Assembly: GCF_003633755.1 (NCBI RefSeq)
Contig: NZ_RBIL01000001.1
Span: 1-64,000, forward strand
Direction: 5' to 3'
Length of the DNA stretch: 64,000 nt
Origin: Solirubrobacter pauli
Lineage (GTDB): Bacteria; Actinomycetota; Thermoleophilia; Solirubrobacterales; Solirubrobacteraceae
The position numbers and the translations under genes were made by a program. Below the pieces are notes generated by a model. It saw only the letters and a program-made list of their open reading frames with translations, was not told the DNA's origin and made no database searches. The first letter of the stretch is position 1, and each line of letters opens with the position of its first letter. Positions 47,594 through 56,827 of this stretch are shown piece after piece.

Positions 47594-50386
47594 GTGCTGC
47601 TGGACAGGGATGTCGAGATCGCCGCGCTGGACCGCGGATTGGAGTCGGCGCGGGCCGGGCACGGCGCGGTCGTCTGGATCGAGGGCGAGGCCGGCGCCGG
47701 CAAGACGCGGCTGCTCGGCGCGTTGCGGGATCGTGCCCGTGAGCAGGGAGCGCACGTGCTCAGCGCGCGCGGCGGCCCGCTCGAGCAGGGCTACGCGTGG
47801 GGCGCGGTGCGCCAGCTGCTCGACCCGCTGCTGAGCACGCTCGACGACGCGCAACGCGCGGAGCTGACCACGGGGGCCGCGGGCCTGTCACTCGCGATCC
47901 TCGACGGCGCCCACGCGACCGCCCCGCCCGCCACCGACCAGCAGCTGATGCACGGGCTGCACTGGCTCGTCGCCAACCTCACGGACGCGGCTCCGGTCGT
48001 GCTGATCGTCGACGACCTGCAGTGGGCCGACCTCGTCTCGCTGCACTGGCTCAGCTACCTGGTGCGGCGCGCCGAGAGCCTGCCGCTCCTCGTCGCGCTG
48101 AGCACGCGCCCGGAGGCGCACAGCGACGCGGCACCGGTGCTCGACGCGCTCGCCGACGACCCGCTCACCCGCCACCTGCGCCCGCGCGCGTTGAGCGGCG
48201 CGGCCATCACCACGCTCACGGCCGAGGCGCTCGCCACCCAGCCCGAGCCGGCGTTCGCGACCGAGGTGGAGCGCGTCACGGCCGGCAACCCGTTCTACGT
48301 CGGCGCGCTCCTGCGCGAGGCGCGCGACGCCGGCCTGAAGGGCCGCGCGCAGGAGGCGCCCAGGCTGCTCGCGCTCGGCCCGGACAGCATCGCGCGCAGC
48401 GTCCTGCGCCGGATCACCGCGGTCGGCCCCGACGCGCTCACCGTCGCCCGCGCGCTCGCCGCGCTGGAGGAGCCCGCCGCGCCCGAGGCGGTCGCGCTCG
48501 TCGCCGACCTCGAGCCCGCCGAGACGCGCACGCTCGCGGAGCGCCTGATGGACATCGGCATCCTCGACGAGCGGCTGCCGCTGGACTTCGCGCACCCGAT
48601 CGTCCGCGCGGCCGTCGCCGACGGCGTCCCGCTCGCCGAGCGGCCGGCGCTCAACGCCCGCGCCGCGGCGGCGTTCGCCGGGCAGGGCGCCGGCGCCGAG
48701 CGGATCGCCGCGCGGCTCGTGCACGTGCCCGCGCGCACCCCGCTCCCGCCCCCGCTCGACACCGCCTGCGCGCACCTGGGCGACGCGGCCGCCGCGGCGC
48801 TCGACCGGGGCGCTCCGAGCGCCGCGCTCGTGTACGCGCGCCGCGCGCTGGAGGAGGACACGAGCCCCGCGCGCCGCGTCGAGCTGGACCTGCTCGCCGC
48901 CCGTGCGGAGGCGCTCGAGCACGCGCCCGGCTGGGAGGAGCGCTGGACCGGCGTCGTCGCGCGGATGGCCGACCCCGACCTGCGCGCCCGCGCGCGGCTG
49001 CAGGTGGTCGGCGTGCTCGCCTCGATCGGCGAGTGGGAGCGCGCGACCGCGCTCGCCCGTGAAGCGCTCGAGGACCTCAACGACCCCGCGCTGCGCACCA
49101 TGCTCGAGGCGCACGCGCTGCAGACCGGGCTGGTGCACGCCGACTACGCGCCGAGCGTCGCCGCCGGCGTGCAGACGCTGATCGACCAGGAGGCCACGGG
49201 CGCGGTGCTGACGCTCTACGAGCGCGCGATCGTCGCCTTCGCGTTGCAGCTGTGGGGCGCGGACGCCGCCCGCGCCGGTGATCTGGCGGAGGCGCTCGTG
49301 GCCGACCCCGCCCTGTTCGCGTCCGGGGACGCGAGCGCCGCGCACATCACGATGACGACGCTGATGTTCACCGGACGCCACCACACCGTGATGGCGGCGT
49401 TCGACGCGTTGTGCGGGTTCGCGGCGCAGACGGGGTCACGCGCGATGATGCTCGGCGGCGCGTCCGGGCGCGCGATGGGCCGGATGCTCGTCGGCGACCT
49501 GCTGGCCGCCGACGGCGACGCGGACGCCGTGCTCGACCTGCTCGACGACGCCGCCCAGGGCAGCTTCGACCCGTTCCACCTGACCTCGGTCGGGCACGTC
49601 CTGATCGAACGTGGCCGCGCGGCCGACGCGCTCGCGCTGATCGCCGAGCGCGCCGCCCCCGAGCCGTGGCCCGCCGCCTACCAGTTCGCGTTCCTGCACA
49701 ACGTCCGCGCCGCCGCCCGGCTCGCCGCGGGCGACGCCGAGGGCGCGCTCGCCGGCGCGCTGCACGCCGGCGCGGTCGCGCAGGCGCTCAACTGCGGCCC
49801 GATCCCCGAGTGGCGGCTCACGGCCGCGCACGCGCAGCTGCGGCTCGGAGCGAAGGCCGAGGCCGAGCAGCTCGCCGCCGACCAGCTCGAGGCCGCGCGC
49901 CGCGCCGGCCTCCCCCGCGCGACGGGCGCCGCACTCGCCACGCTCGGGCTCGCCCGGGCCGACCTCGACCTGCTCGAGGAGGCGGTGGCGCAGCTTCCGC
50001 ACGACGAGCTGGACCTCACGCGCGCCGAGCTGTTCCTCGGCGGCGCGCTGCGCCGGGCGGGCAAGCGCAGCGAGGCGCTGGAGGTGCTCCACCGCGCCGC
50101 CGAACGCGCCCAGCGGCGCGGGATGACGCTGCTGGCCGGGGCGCTCGCCGACGAGCTGCGCGTCGCCGGGGCACGGCCGCGCCGCACGCTCGCCGACGGC
50201 GTGGAGGCACTCACGGCCGCCGAGCGGCGCGTGATCGAGGTGGCGATCGCCGGCAAGACGAACCGCGAGATCGCCCAGACGCTCTTCCTGACCCAGAAGA
50301 CCGTCGAGACGCACCTGTCGAGCGCCTACCGCAAGCTCGACATCTCCAAGCGCAGCCAGCTCGCGGACGCGATGAGCGCCACATGA
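47594..50386 (+). CDS. LuxR-family transcription regulator with AAA ATPase domain
   Basis: 930 residues. The N-terminal STAND-type ATPase has Walker A GEAGAGKT (31-38), Walker B VVLIVDDLQWADLVSLHWLSYL, and a winged-helix part. The middle ~450 residues are Ala-rich TPR-like helices (LYARRALEEDTS, LARADLDLLEEAV and similar). The C-terminal LuxR HTH is LTAAERRVIEVAIAGKTNREIAQTLFLTQKTVETHLSSAYRKLDI. This is the LAL/MalT-like class that binds an inducer, uses ATP to oligomerise and activates nearby operons. The target here is not obvious; the divergent isomerase-like gene or the CBS gene are candidates. Confidence 0.92.
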   Translation: MLLDRDVEIAALDRGLESARAGHGAVVWIEGEAGAGKTRLLGALRDRAREQGAHVLSARGGPLEQGYAWGAVRQLLDPLLSTLDDAQRAELTTGAAGLSLAILDGAHATAPPATDQQLMHGLHWLVANLTDAAPVVLIVDDLQWADLVSLHWLSYLVRRAESLPLLVALSTRPEAHSDAAPVLDALADDPLTRHLRPRALSGAAITTLTAEALATQPEPAFATEVERVTAGNPFYVGALLREARDAGLKGRAQEAPRLLALGPDSIARSVLRRITAVGPDALTVARALAALEEPAAPEAVALVADLEPAETRTLAERLMDIGILDERLPLDFAHPIVRAAVADGVPLAERPALNARAAAAFAGQGAGAERIAARLVHVPARTPLPPPLDTACAHLGDAAAAALDRGAPSAALVYARRALEEDTSPARRVELDLLAARAEALEHAPGWEERWTGVVARMADPDLRARARLQVVGVLASIGEWERATALAREALEDLNDPALRTMLEAHALQTGLVHADYAPSVAAGVQTLIDQEATGAVLTLYERAIVAFALQLWGADAARAGDLAEALVADPALFASGDASAAHITMTTLMFTGRHHTVMAAFDALCGFAAQTGSRAMMLGGASGRAMGRMLVGDLLAADGDADAVLDLLDDAAQGSFDPFHLTSVGHVLIERGRAADALALIAERAAPEPWPAAYQFAFLHNVRAAARLAAGDAEGALAGALHAGAVAQALNCGPIPEWRLTAAHAQLRLGAKAEAEQLAADQLEAARRAGLPRATGAALATLGLARADLDLLEEAVAQLPHDELDLTRAELFLGGALRRAGKRSEALEVLHRAAERAQRRGMTLLAGALADELRVAGARPRRTLADGVEALTAAERRVIEVAIAGKTNREIAQTLFLTQKTVETHLSSAYRKLDISKRSQLADAMSAT

Positions 50387-50412
50387 CATAGTGGCAATTG
50401 ACACAGTATGGT
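50383..50412 (+). promoter_or_regulatory. Possible sigma-70-type promoter for the CBS gene
   Basis: ATGACA (50383-50388, overlapping the LuxR stop codon) and TATGGT (50407-50412) are 18 bp apart. They would give a ~28-nt leader carrying the AAGGAG site before GTG 50446. Spacing is good, -35 and -10 are imperfect. Confidence 0.35.
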
Positions 50413-50445
50413 CTTGGTGGACAGCCAGGTAGGGAAGGAGCCGTC

Positions 50446-50838
50446 GTGAAGGTCCGAGACGTGATGACCGAAGAGGTGCTGACGTTCACCCCGGCGCGAA
50501 GCCTGCGGGAGGCCGCGAAGTTCATGGCCGACCACAACGTGGGCTCGCTGGTGGTCATGGACCCCGAGCAGCCCGGGCCCGGGATCATCTCCGAGCGCGA
50601 CCTGGTGCGTTCGCTCGGCAAGGGCGAGGATCCGGACGCCGAGCGCGTGTCCGAGCACCTGACCTCGAACGCCGCCTTCGCCGACTGCGACTGGGACCTC
50701 GAGGAAGCCGCCGACACGATGGCCAAGGGCGGGTTCCGGCACCTCGTCGTGGTCGACAACGGCGAGCTGACCGGGATCATCTCGATGCGCGACATCATGA
50801 AGGTCTGGCGGCCGAGCGCGCGGCTCGCGCCACGCTAG
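50446..50838 (+). CDS. CBS-pair domain protein
   Basis: 130 residues from GTG 50446, chosen for the AAGGAG 5 nt upstream. Two CBS motifs: VRDVMTEEVLTFTPARSLREAAKFMADHNVGSLVVMD...GIISERDLVRSL, and VSEHLTSNAAFADCDWDLEEAADTMAKGGFRHLVVVDNGELTGIISMRDIM. It is a free-standing Bateman module that probably binds adenine nucleotides. It may sense energy status for an unidentified partner. Confidence 0.9.
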   Translation: MKVRDVMTEEVLTFTPARSLREAAKFMADHNVGSLVVMDPEQPGPGIISERDLVRSLGKGEDPDAERVSEHLTSNAAFADCDWDLEEAADTMAKGGFRHLVVVDNGELTGIISMRDIMKVWRPSARLAPR

Positions 50839-50884
50839 CCGAACGACCAGCTCAGGTTTCCGCTCCAGGTGCCGATAGGAGGGC

Positions 50885-52219
50885 GTGGACCGATCCGTCC
50901 CGCCCGTCCCCGCACGCGTGCTCGCGCTGCTCGCGTGCGTGACCGTGCCGCTGATGCTGGCGGCCGCGCTGACGACGGACCCGGCGCGCCACCAGACGCT
51001 GATCACCGCCGCCGCGCTCGTCGCGACGCTCGTCGCCGGCCAGTCCGCCCACCGCGTCCGCTCGCCCGCGCAGCTCGCGCTGTTCGCCGGGATCGCCCTG
51101 TGGACCGCCGGCTCGACGGTGTCCTCCGTGCTGCTGCTGACGGACAGCTACACCGCCTACCCGACGCTCGCCGAGTGGCTCTGGCTGTCCTCCTACCCCG
51201 CCTTCTGGATCGCGGTGATGCTGATGATCCCGCGCTGGGGTGCCGGGCACTGGCTGGACGGCGTCGTCGCGTGCCTGGGCGTCGCCGCCGCGGCCGCCGC
51301 CGTGCTGATGCCGAAGCTGACCACCACCGGCCTGCCCCCGCTCGGGACCGCGGTCGCCGGGGCGTTCGCGATCGGCGACCTGCTGCTGATCGGCTTCACC
51401 TTCGCCGCGCTCGTGATCGCGCGCCGCCCGGCCTCGACCGAGTGGCGGCGGCTCGCCTTCGGCATCCTGCTGCTCGCCGGCACCGACCTGCTGTTCGCGC
51501 TGCGCATGGCCGGCATGGCCGACGTCGCCTTCGCGAGCTGGATGGACATCGGCTGGATCTTCGGGCTCGTGGCGCTCGCCGTCGTGCGCCCGCGCTGCCC
51601 GCGCGCCGAGCCGGCGGTCAGCCGCCAGCCGCTCACGCCGGTCCTCGCATCCGCCGCCGCGCTGGTCGTGCTCGTCGTCGACCACTACCACCGGGTCGCC
51701 GACGGTGCGCTCTGGCTCGCCGTCGCCGCGCTGGCGCTGGGCGTCGCCCGCACGGTCGACGCGGCCCGGGCAAGCGGTCGCCTGGCCGAGGCCGAGCGGC
51801 TGGCGCTGACGGATGACCTGACCCGCGTCGGCAACCGCCGCCGGCTCTTCCGTGACCTCGGCGACGCGTTCGAGCGCGGTGCCGGCGCCCACCTCGCGCT
51901 GTTCGACCTCAACGGCTTCAAGGCGCTCAACGACAGCCAGGGCCACGCCGCCGGCGACGCCCTGCTGGCCGAGTTCGGCCTCCGCCTGCGCGAAGCGGTC
52001 GCCGGCGTCGGCAGCGCCTACCGCCTCGGCGGCGACGAGTTCTGCGTGCTGGTGGACGCGAACGCCCAGGACGCGCTCGCACGCGCGAGCGCCGCCCTGC
52101 GCAGCGACGGCGTCACCGCTTCCACCGGCGCGGTCGTCCTCGGCATCGAAGCGAGCTCGCCGACCCAGGCGCTGCGCCTCGCCGACGCGCGCATGTACGC
52201 GGACAAGACGCGCAACTAG
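50885..52219 (+). CDS. Membrane diguanylate cyclase (GGDEF)
   Basis: 444 residues from GTG 50885; the AGGAGG site is unusually close, so a later GTG could be used. About eight hydrophobic segments (residues ~10-290) form an integral-membrane sensor. The GGDEF domain starts with ALTDDLTRVGNRRRL, has the nucleotide motif FDLNGFKALNDSQGH, and the active site RLGGDEF at 380-386. The usual RxxD inhibitory site five residues before GGDEF is absent (GVGSAY instead). The enzyme makes cyclic di-GMP. It lacks an EAL domain. Confidence 0.9.
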   Translation: MDRSVPPVPARVLALLACVTVPLMLAAALTTDPARHQTLITAAALVATLVAGQSAHRVRSPAQLALFAGIALWTAGSTVSSVLLLTDSYTAYPTLAEWLWLSSYPAFWIAVMLMIPRWGAGHWLDGVVACLGVAAAAAAVLMPKLTTTGLPPLGTAVAGAFAIGDLLLIGFTFAALVIARRPASTEWRRLAFGILLLAGTDLLFALRMAGMADVAFASWMDIGWIFGLVALAVVRPRCPRAEPAVSRQPLTPVLASAAALVVLVVDHYHRVADGALWLAVAALALGVARTVDAARASGRLAEAERLALTDDLTRVGNRRRLFRDLGDAFERGAGAHLALFDLNGFKALNDSQGHAAGDALLAEFGLRLREAVAGVGSAYRLGGDEFCVLVDANAQDALARASAALRSDGVTASTGAVVLGIEASSPTQALRLADARMYADKTRN

Positions 52220-52223
52220 AAGT

Positions 52224-52242
52224 TAAACGTCCTGGACGTTTA
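52224..52242. promoter_or_regulatory. Perfect 19-bp palindrome (operator)
   Basis: TAAACGTCCTGGACGTTTA is a perfect inverted repeat of 9 bp around one base. It overlaps the first two bases of the TATGTT box (52241-52246) and ends 11 bp before ATG 52254. Length and position fit a TetR-type dimeric repressor site, although no tetR gene is in the window. Confidence 0.7.
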
Positions 52243-52246
52243 TGTT
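52241..52246 (+). promoter_or_regulatory. TATGTT -10-like box for the monooxygenase gene
   Basis: TATGTT ends 7 nt before ATG 52254; its first bases lie within the 19-bp palindrome, so repressor binding would block the polymerase. Confidence 0.5.
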
Positions 52247-52253
52247 TGCGGAC

Positions 52254-53678
52254 ATGACGTCAGTAGCGGTCGTCGGTGGAGGGTTCGCGGGCATCGGGGC
52301 CGCGGCGATGCTCGCGCGGGCGGGCTATCGGGACGTGACGGTGTTCGAGCGCGAGCCGCGGCTCGGGGGCGTGTGGAACGCGAACACGTACCCGGGCGCG
52401 GCGTGCGACATCCCGTCGCACCTGTACGAGTTCTCGTTCGCGCCCAACCCGCGCTGGTCACGCCGGTACGCGCCGCAGGCCGAGATCCAGGCCTACCTGG
52501 AGGACGTGGCGCGGCCGTTCGACGTCCGCGTGAGCACCGACGTCCGGTCCGCGCACTTCGCCGACGGGCGCTGGACGCTCGACACCAGCGGCGGGGAGCA
52601 CACCGCCGACGTGCTGATCACCGCGTGCGGTCAGCTGACCACGCCCGCCGTGCCGCCGCTCCCCGGCCTCGAGGACTTCGCCGGCCCGGCGTTCCACACC
52701 GCCCGCTGGGACCACGACGTCGACCTGTCCGGCAAGCGCGTCGCGGTCATCGGGACGGGCTGCAGCGCGATCCAGGTCGTGCCCGCCATCCAGCCGGAGG
52801 TGGAGCGGGTCACCGTCTTCCAGCGCTCGCCGGGCTGGACGATCCCGAAGGGCGACTTCCCCTACCCGCCGTGGGCGCAGCGGCTGTTCGAGCGCGTCCC
52901 GCTGGTGCAGCGGCTCGACCGCGCCGCCAACTACGCCTTCCACGACTTCGCCGCCTACGCGCTCTCCCGGCGCAAGACCAGGCTGCTGCGGCCGTTCCGC
53001 GCGCTCGGGCAGCTGCAGATCCGGCTCGCCATCAAGGACCGTGCGCTCCGCCGCACGGTGACGCCGACGGACGAGATCGGCTGCAAGCGGATCATGCTCA
53101 CGGACAACTGGTATCCGACGCTCGCCAAGCCCAACGTCACGCTGACCGACCGGCGGATCGAGCGGATCGGCGCGCACGGGATCCGCACCGCGGACGGCGT
53201 CGAGCACCCCGCGGACGTGCTCGTCCTGGCCACCGGCTTCCGCGCGCACGACTTCGTGGCGCCGATGGAGATCAGCACGCACGACCGCACGCTCGCGCAG
53301 GAGTGGGCGGCCGTCCCACGCGCGTACCTCGGCGTCACCGTGCCGGGGTTCCCGAACCTGTTCCTGCTCTACGGGCCGAACACGAACGGCGGGTCCGGGT
53401 CGGTCGTGGCGACGATCGAGGCGCAGCTGACGCACGTGATCGCCGCGCTGCGTGAGCGTGAGCGGCGCCGCGCGCGGACCATCGTCGTCCGCCGCGAGGC
53501 CGCGCAGGCGTTCGACGCCGAGCTGCGGACGGCGCTCGCCGGCACGGTCTGGCACAGCGGCTGCACGAACTGGTACGTCGACGAGCACGGCAACGACCCG
53601 AGCCAGTGGCCGTGGTCGTGGACCGAGTACCGCCGCCGCACGGCGCGGCTGGACCCGCAGGCCTACGAGACCGGCTGA
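52254..53678 (+). CDS. Flavin-containing (Baeyer-Villiger-type) monooxygenase
   Basis: 474 residues from ATG 52254; ATG 52242 would sit inside the operator/-10 and is less likely. FAD motif VVGGGFAGIGAA at the N-terminus, the CDIPSHLYEFSF patch with NPRWSRRYAPQAEIQAYLEDV, and the Baeyer-Villiger fingerprint FAGPAFHTARW (FxGxxxHxxxW). NADPH motif VIGTGCSAIQVVPAI, then VFQRSPGWTIPK and the late LATGFRAHDFVAP. It inserts one oxygen from O2 into a ketone or lipid substrate using NADPH. The operator upstream suggests it is induced by its substrate, as is common for detoxifying monooxygenases. Confidence 0.88.
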   Translation: MTSVAVVGGGFAGIGAAAMLARAGYRDVTVFEREPRLGGVWNANTYPGAACDIPSHLYEFSFAPNPRWSRRYAPQAEIQAYLEDVARPFDVRVSTDVRSAHFADGRWTLDTSGGEHTADVLITACGQLTTPAVPPLPGLEDFAGPAFHTARWDHDVDLSGKRVAVIGTGCSAIQVVPAIQPEVERVTVFQRSPGWTIPKGDFPYPPWAQRLFERVPLVQRLDRAANYAFHDFAAYALSRRKTRLLRPFRALGQLQIRLAIKDRALRRTVTPTDEIGCKRIMLTDNWYPTLAKPNVTLTDRRIERIGAHGIRTADGVEHPADVLVLATGFRAHDFVAPMEISTHDRTLAQEWAAVPRAYLGVTVPGFPNLFLLYGPNTNGGSGSVVATIEAQLTHVIAALRERERRRARTIVVRREAAQAFDAELRTALAGTVWHSGCTNWYVDEHGNDPSQWPWSWTEYRRRTARLDPQAYETG

Positions 53679-54643
53679 AGCTCGCCGGTGCCACGCTCGA
53701 TCAGGACCGGCCGGCGCACGACTTCACGCGCGCGCCCGTTGAAGCCGTCCAGGCGCGAGAACAGCAGCTCGGCCGCGGTCTGCCCGAGGTCGGCCGCGTC
53801 GTGCGCGACCATCGTCACCGGCGGGGCGATCGCGCCGCGCAGCGGGATGTCGTCGAAGCCGACGTGCGCCACGACACGGTCCAGGCCCAGCCGGAAGAGC
53901 GTGCGCATGACCTCGACCGTGACGAGGTTCTGCGCGGAGAAGACCGCGGTCGGCGCCTCGTCGCCGGCGAGCAGCGGCTCCAGGTCGCCGTGGACGACGA
54001 TGTCCTCCTCGAGCCCGTCCATGCCCTCGCGGTAGCCGGCGAGCCGCTCGGCCGCCGCGAAGCCCTCGTCCGGCCCGGGCCCGACGAACGCGATCCGCTC
54101 GTGCCCGTGCGCGCGCAGGTGCGCGACCGCCTGGCGCGCGCCGCCGCGATGATCCGTGATGACGCAGTCCGTGTCGATCGTCTTCGGCGGGCGGTTGACG
54201 AACACGAGCCCCGTCCCCGTCGCGACGTCGCGCCGCAGGTAGGAGTGGTCCTTGCCGGTCGGGATCAGCAACAGCCCGTCCACGCGGCGCCCGAGCATCG
54301 TCTCGATGATCTCGCGCTCGTACTCCGGGTTGCCGTCGGAGCTGGCCGCGAAGGTCACCACCGAGCGCTCGCGCGCGACCTGCTCGGCGCCGCGATGGAA
54401 GGCGGCGAAGAACGGATCGCCGATGTCCTCGCCGATCAGGCCGATCGTGGAGGACAGCCCGCTCGACCGCCGCAACGACCCCGCCGCGTGGTTGTGGCGG
54501 TAGCCGAGCAGCTCGACGGCGCGCTGCACCTTCGCCGTCAGGTCGGCGTCCACGCCCTGGCCGTTGACGACGCGCGAGACCGTGCTGAGGCTCACGCCGG
54601 CCATGGCGGCCACGTCTTTCATGGTCGGCCGCCGCCCGGTCAT
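53663..54643 (-). CDS. LacI-family transcription regulator
   Basis: 326 residues from ATG 54643 (second ATG at 54622). The HTH is MKDVAAMAGVSLSTVSRVVNG with the hinge helix AAGSLRR. The periplasmic-binding-type domain contains IGLIGEDIGDPFFAAFHRGAEQVA, VDGLLLIPT, VVFVNRPPK-like, HERIAFVGPG, DDIPLRGAIAPPVTMVAHDA. It should respond to a sugar or nucleoside. No sugar operon borders it; its 3' end overlaps the monooxygenase end by 16 bp (convergent), so the two genes are not co-transcribed. Confidence 0.9.
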   Translation of the reverse strand: MTGRRPTMKDVAAMAGVSLSTVSRVVNGQGVDADLTAKVQRAVELLGYRHNHAAGSLRRSSGLSSTIGLIGEDIGDPFFAAFHRGAEQVARERSVVTFAASSDGNPEYEREIIETMLGRRVDGLLLIPTGKDHSYLRRDVATGTGLVFVNRPPKTIDTDCVITDHRGGARQAVAHLRAHGHERIAFVGPGPDEGFAAAERLAGYREGMDGLEEDIVVHGDLEPLLAGDEAPTAVFSAQNLVTVEVMRTLFRLGLDRVVAHVGFDDIPLRGAIAPPVTMVAHDAADLGQTAAELLFSRLDGFNGRAREVVRRPVLIERGTGELQPVS

Positions 54644-54655
54644 CTCGTTGTCAGG

Positions 54656-54661
54656 AAAATA
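54656..54661 (-). promoter_or_regulatory. TATTTT -10-like box for the LacI gene
   Basis: Minus-strand TATTTT ends 12 nt before ATG 54643, within the 207-bp divergent region to the LVIVD-repeat gene. Nothing else is recognised in that region apart from the downstream ribosome site. Confidence 0.35.
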
Positions 54662-54850
54662 GCGGGTGCCGGATCGAGAAGAACCGGAATCACAGGCCCG
54701 CAATGGGTGCGCCGACCCATCACCACAGAAGATCGGACGAAAGGGTGATGCGCGCGCTTCCGCTCAACCATCCAGCTGTGGTTCACTTCCGGGCACCGGG
54801 GCCCGCTCTCATCGGCGGCCCATGGAGGGGTACACGGGGAAGGGGACACT

Positions 54851-56827
54851 ATGAGGGGTGCCAGGGCGCGCCGAACGGCGGCGGCAGTCGTCACGCTCGC
54901 GCTTGCCGTACCAGTAGCCACCGCGGGGGCGCACTCCGCGGACTTCATGTTCACGGGCGACGTCGCCCGGCAGATCGGCGCCTACCAAGGCGGCGCGAGC
55001 ATGTTCATGCAGCGCGCGCCCGAGACGCCCGGGGCGCTCACGCTCGTGGGCCACAACCCGCTCGAGAACCGCGGCATGAACGCCGCGATCGCGGTCAACA
55101 AGGGCTTCGTCTACGTCGGCAGCCGCACGGACGGCTCGCAGGGACGCGACAACGCCGGCATCAAGATCATCGACGCGAGCAACCCCGCGCGGCCGGTCGA
55201 GGCGGGTGAGATGCTGCCGCCTCTGGAGGGCAACAAGCAGGAGTCCTCGCGCGAGCTGCGCGTCTGGCGTTCGCAGGACGTGCTGATCGTCCTGCACACG
55301 AACTGCGGCGGGCAGTCGGCGCACCTGTGCGAGCAGCCCAGCAAGAGCTCGATGCGCTTCTACGACATCAAGGGCAAGCACGCCGCCGACCCGCAGCTGC
55401 TGCACCAGAACACGCGTGACACGCACGAGTTCTTCATCTGGGAGGACCCGAAGAACCCGCAGCGCGCGCTGATGTTCGAGGCCAGCGCCGGTCGCAACCT
55501 GAAGATCTACGACCTCTCGCCCCTGCTCAACGCGGACGCGGCGACGCGTGAGCCGAAGCTGCTGTTCGACGGCCCGCACGGCTTCGGCAACTCGAGCGGC
55601 TCGGGCATCCACTCGTTCTCGGTCTCCAACGACGGCACACGCGCGTACTTCGCGCTGCTCACGCGCGGCTTCGGCGTCGTCGACGTGTCCGACTTCACGG
55701 ACACCGACCCGGCGACGAACACCTACCGGCTGGTCACGCCACCGGCCAACCGCGTGCAGTGGGAAGGGCCGGGCGCGCACAGCGCGATCAAGCTCTGGAA
55801 CAAGGACGCGGTGTACGTGTCCGACGAGGTGTACGGCACCGCCACCGCGGCCGGGCACGGCTGCCCGTGGGGCTGGACGCGCTTCGTCGACATCGCCGAC
55901 CCGACCAAGCCGGCGGTGGTGGGCGACTACCGGCTGCCCGAGAACCAGCCGCTCGGATGCGCGACGTTCAACCCGCCGCGCACGTCCTACTCCGCGCACA
56001 ACCCGACGCTGACGCCGAACATCGCGTTCAGCACCTGGCACTCGGGTGGCGTGCAGGCGATGGACATCTCCGACCCGCGCAACGTCAGGCAGCTGGCGGA
56101 GTTCAAGCCGCAGCCGCTCGCGACGGTCGGCGCCGAGGACCCGCGCCTCTCGAGCGACACCCTGCCCGACCGCACCGACAACAAGGTCGTGATGTGGAGC
56201 TACCCCGTGATCGAGGACGGGTTGATCTACGTCGTCGACCTGCGCAACGGCCTCTACATCCTCGAGTACACCGGCCCGTACGAGCGCGAGGTGCGCGACG
56301 TCAAGTTCCTCGAGGGCAACTCGAACCAGGGCGACGCGCTCTGCTTCGAGCCGGTCCCGGGGGCGGCACGGGCGGACTGCTCGCGGTCGGCCGAGGGCAC
56401 GGTGGGCGGGTCGGTGCCCGCGACGCTGTCGCTCACGCTCGGCGCGCCCGGGTCGTTCGGCACGTTCGTGCCCGGCACCGCCGGCGACTACTTCGCCAAG
56501 ACCGACGCGAAGGTCACCTCCACCGTCGGCGCCGCGCTGCTGACCGCGGCGGACCCGAGCGCGGCGGCGACCGGCCACCTGGTCAACGGCGCGTTCTCCC
56601 TGCCGCAACCCGTGCAGGTGAAGGCCGGCAGCGGTGCGGCCACGCCGTCGCCGTTCGCCCCGGTCGGGTCGTCGGCCGCGCCGACGCCGCTACTTTCGTA
56701 CTCGGGACCGGTGTCCAACGACGAGGTGACGTTCGACTTCAAGCAGTCGATCGCCGCCGGTGACGCGTTGCGAACCGGCACGTACTCGAAGCCGCTGACG
56801 TTCACCTTGTCGACGACCACCCCTTGA
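54851..56827 (+). CDS. Secreted LVIVD/beta-propeller repeat protein with C-terminal surface domain
   Basis: 658 residues from ATG 54851 with GGGAAGGGGA 5-8 nt upstream. The signal peptide (TAAAVVTLALAVPVATAGAHS) ends near residue 28. Residues ~60-500 form a propeller of LVIVD-type repeats (GIKIIDASNPARPV, FVDIADPTKPAVVGDYRLP, VQAMDISDPRNVRQLAEF, LIYVVDLRNGLYILEYT). The last ~140 residues (DNA 56399-56827) start TVGGSVPATLSLTLG, pass FGTFVPG, VTFDFKQSIAAGDALRTGTY, and end LTFTLSTTTP. The same end is seen at 44132. It is probably surface-exposed and binds or displays rather than catalyses. Confidence 0.78.
   Translation: MRGARARRTAAAVVTLALAVPVATAGAHSADFMFTGDVARQIGAYQGGASMFMQRAPETPGALTLVGHNPLENRGMNAAIAVNKGFVYVGSRTDGSQGRDNAGIKIIDASNPARPVEAGEMLPPLEGNKQESSRELRVWRSQDVLIVLHTNCGGQSAHLCEQPSKSSMRFYDIKGKHAADPQLLHQNTRDTHEFFIWEDPKNPQRALMFEASAGRNLKIYDLSPLLNADAATREPKLLFDGPHGFGNSSGSGIHSFSVSNDGTRAYFALLTRGFGVVDVSDFTDTDPATNTYRLVTPPANRVQWEGPGAHSAIKLWNKDAVYVSDEVYGTATAAGHGCPWGWTRFVDIADPTKPAVVGDYRLPENQPLGCATFNPPRTSYSAHNPTLTPNIAFSTWHSGGVQAMDISDPRNVRQLAEFKPQPLATVGAEDPRLSSDTLPDRTDNKVVMWSYPVIEDGLIYVVDLRNGLYILEYTGPYEREVRDVKFLEGNSNQGDALCFEPVPGAARADCSRSAEGTVGGSVPATLSLTLGAPGSFGTFVPGTAGDYFAKTDAKVTSTVGAALLTAADPSAAATGHLVNGAFSLPQPVQVKAGSGAATPSPFAPVGSSAAPTPLLSYSGPVSNDEVTFDFKQSIAAGDALRTGTYSKPLTFTLSTTTP

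Noticed and set aside
50398-50403. TTGACA as a -35 for the CBS gene
   Set aside because: No TANNNT box follows at 16-19 bp; the ATGACA/TATGGT pair just upstream has better spacing.
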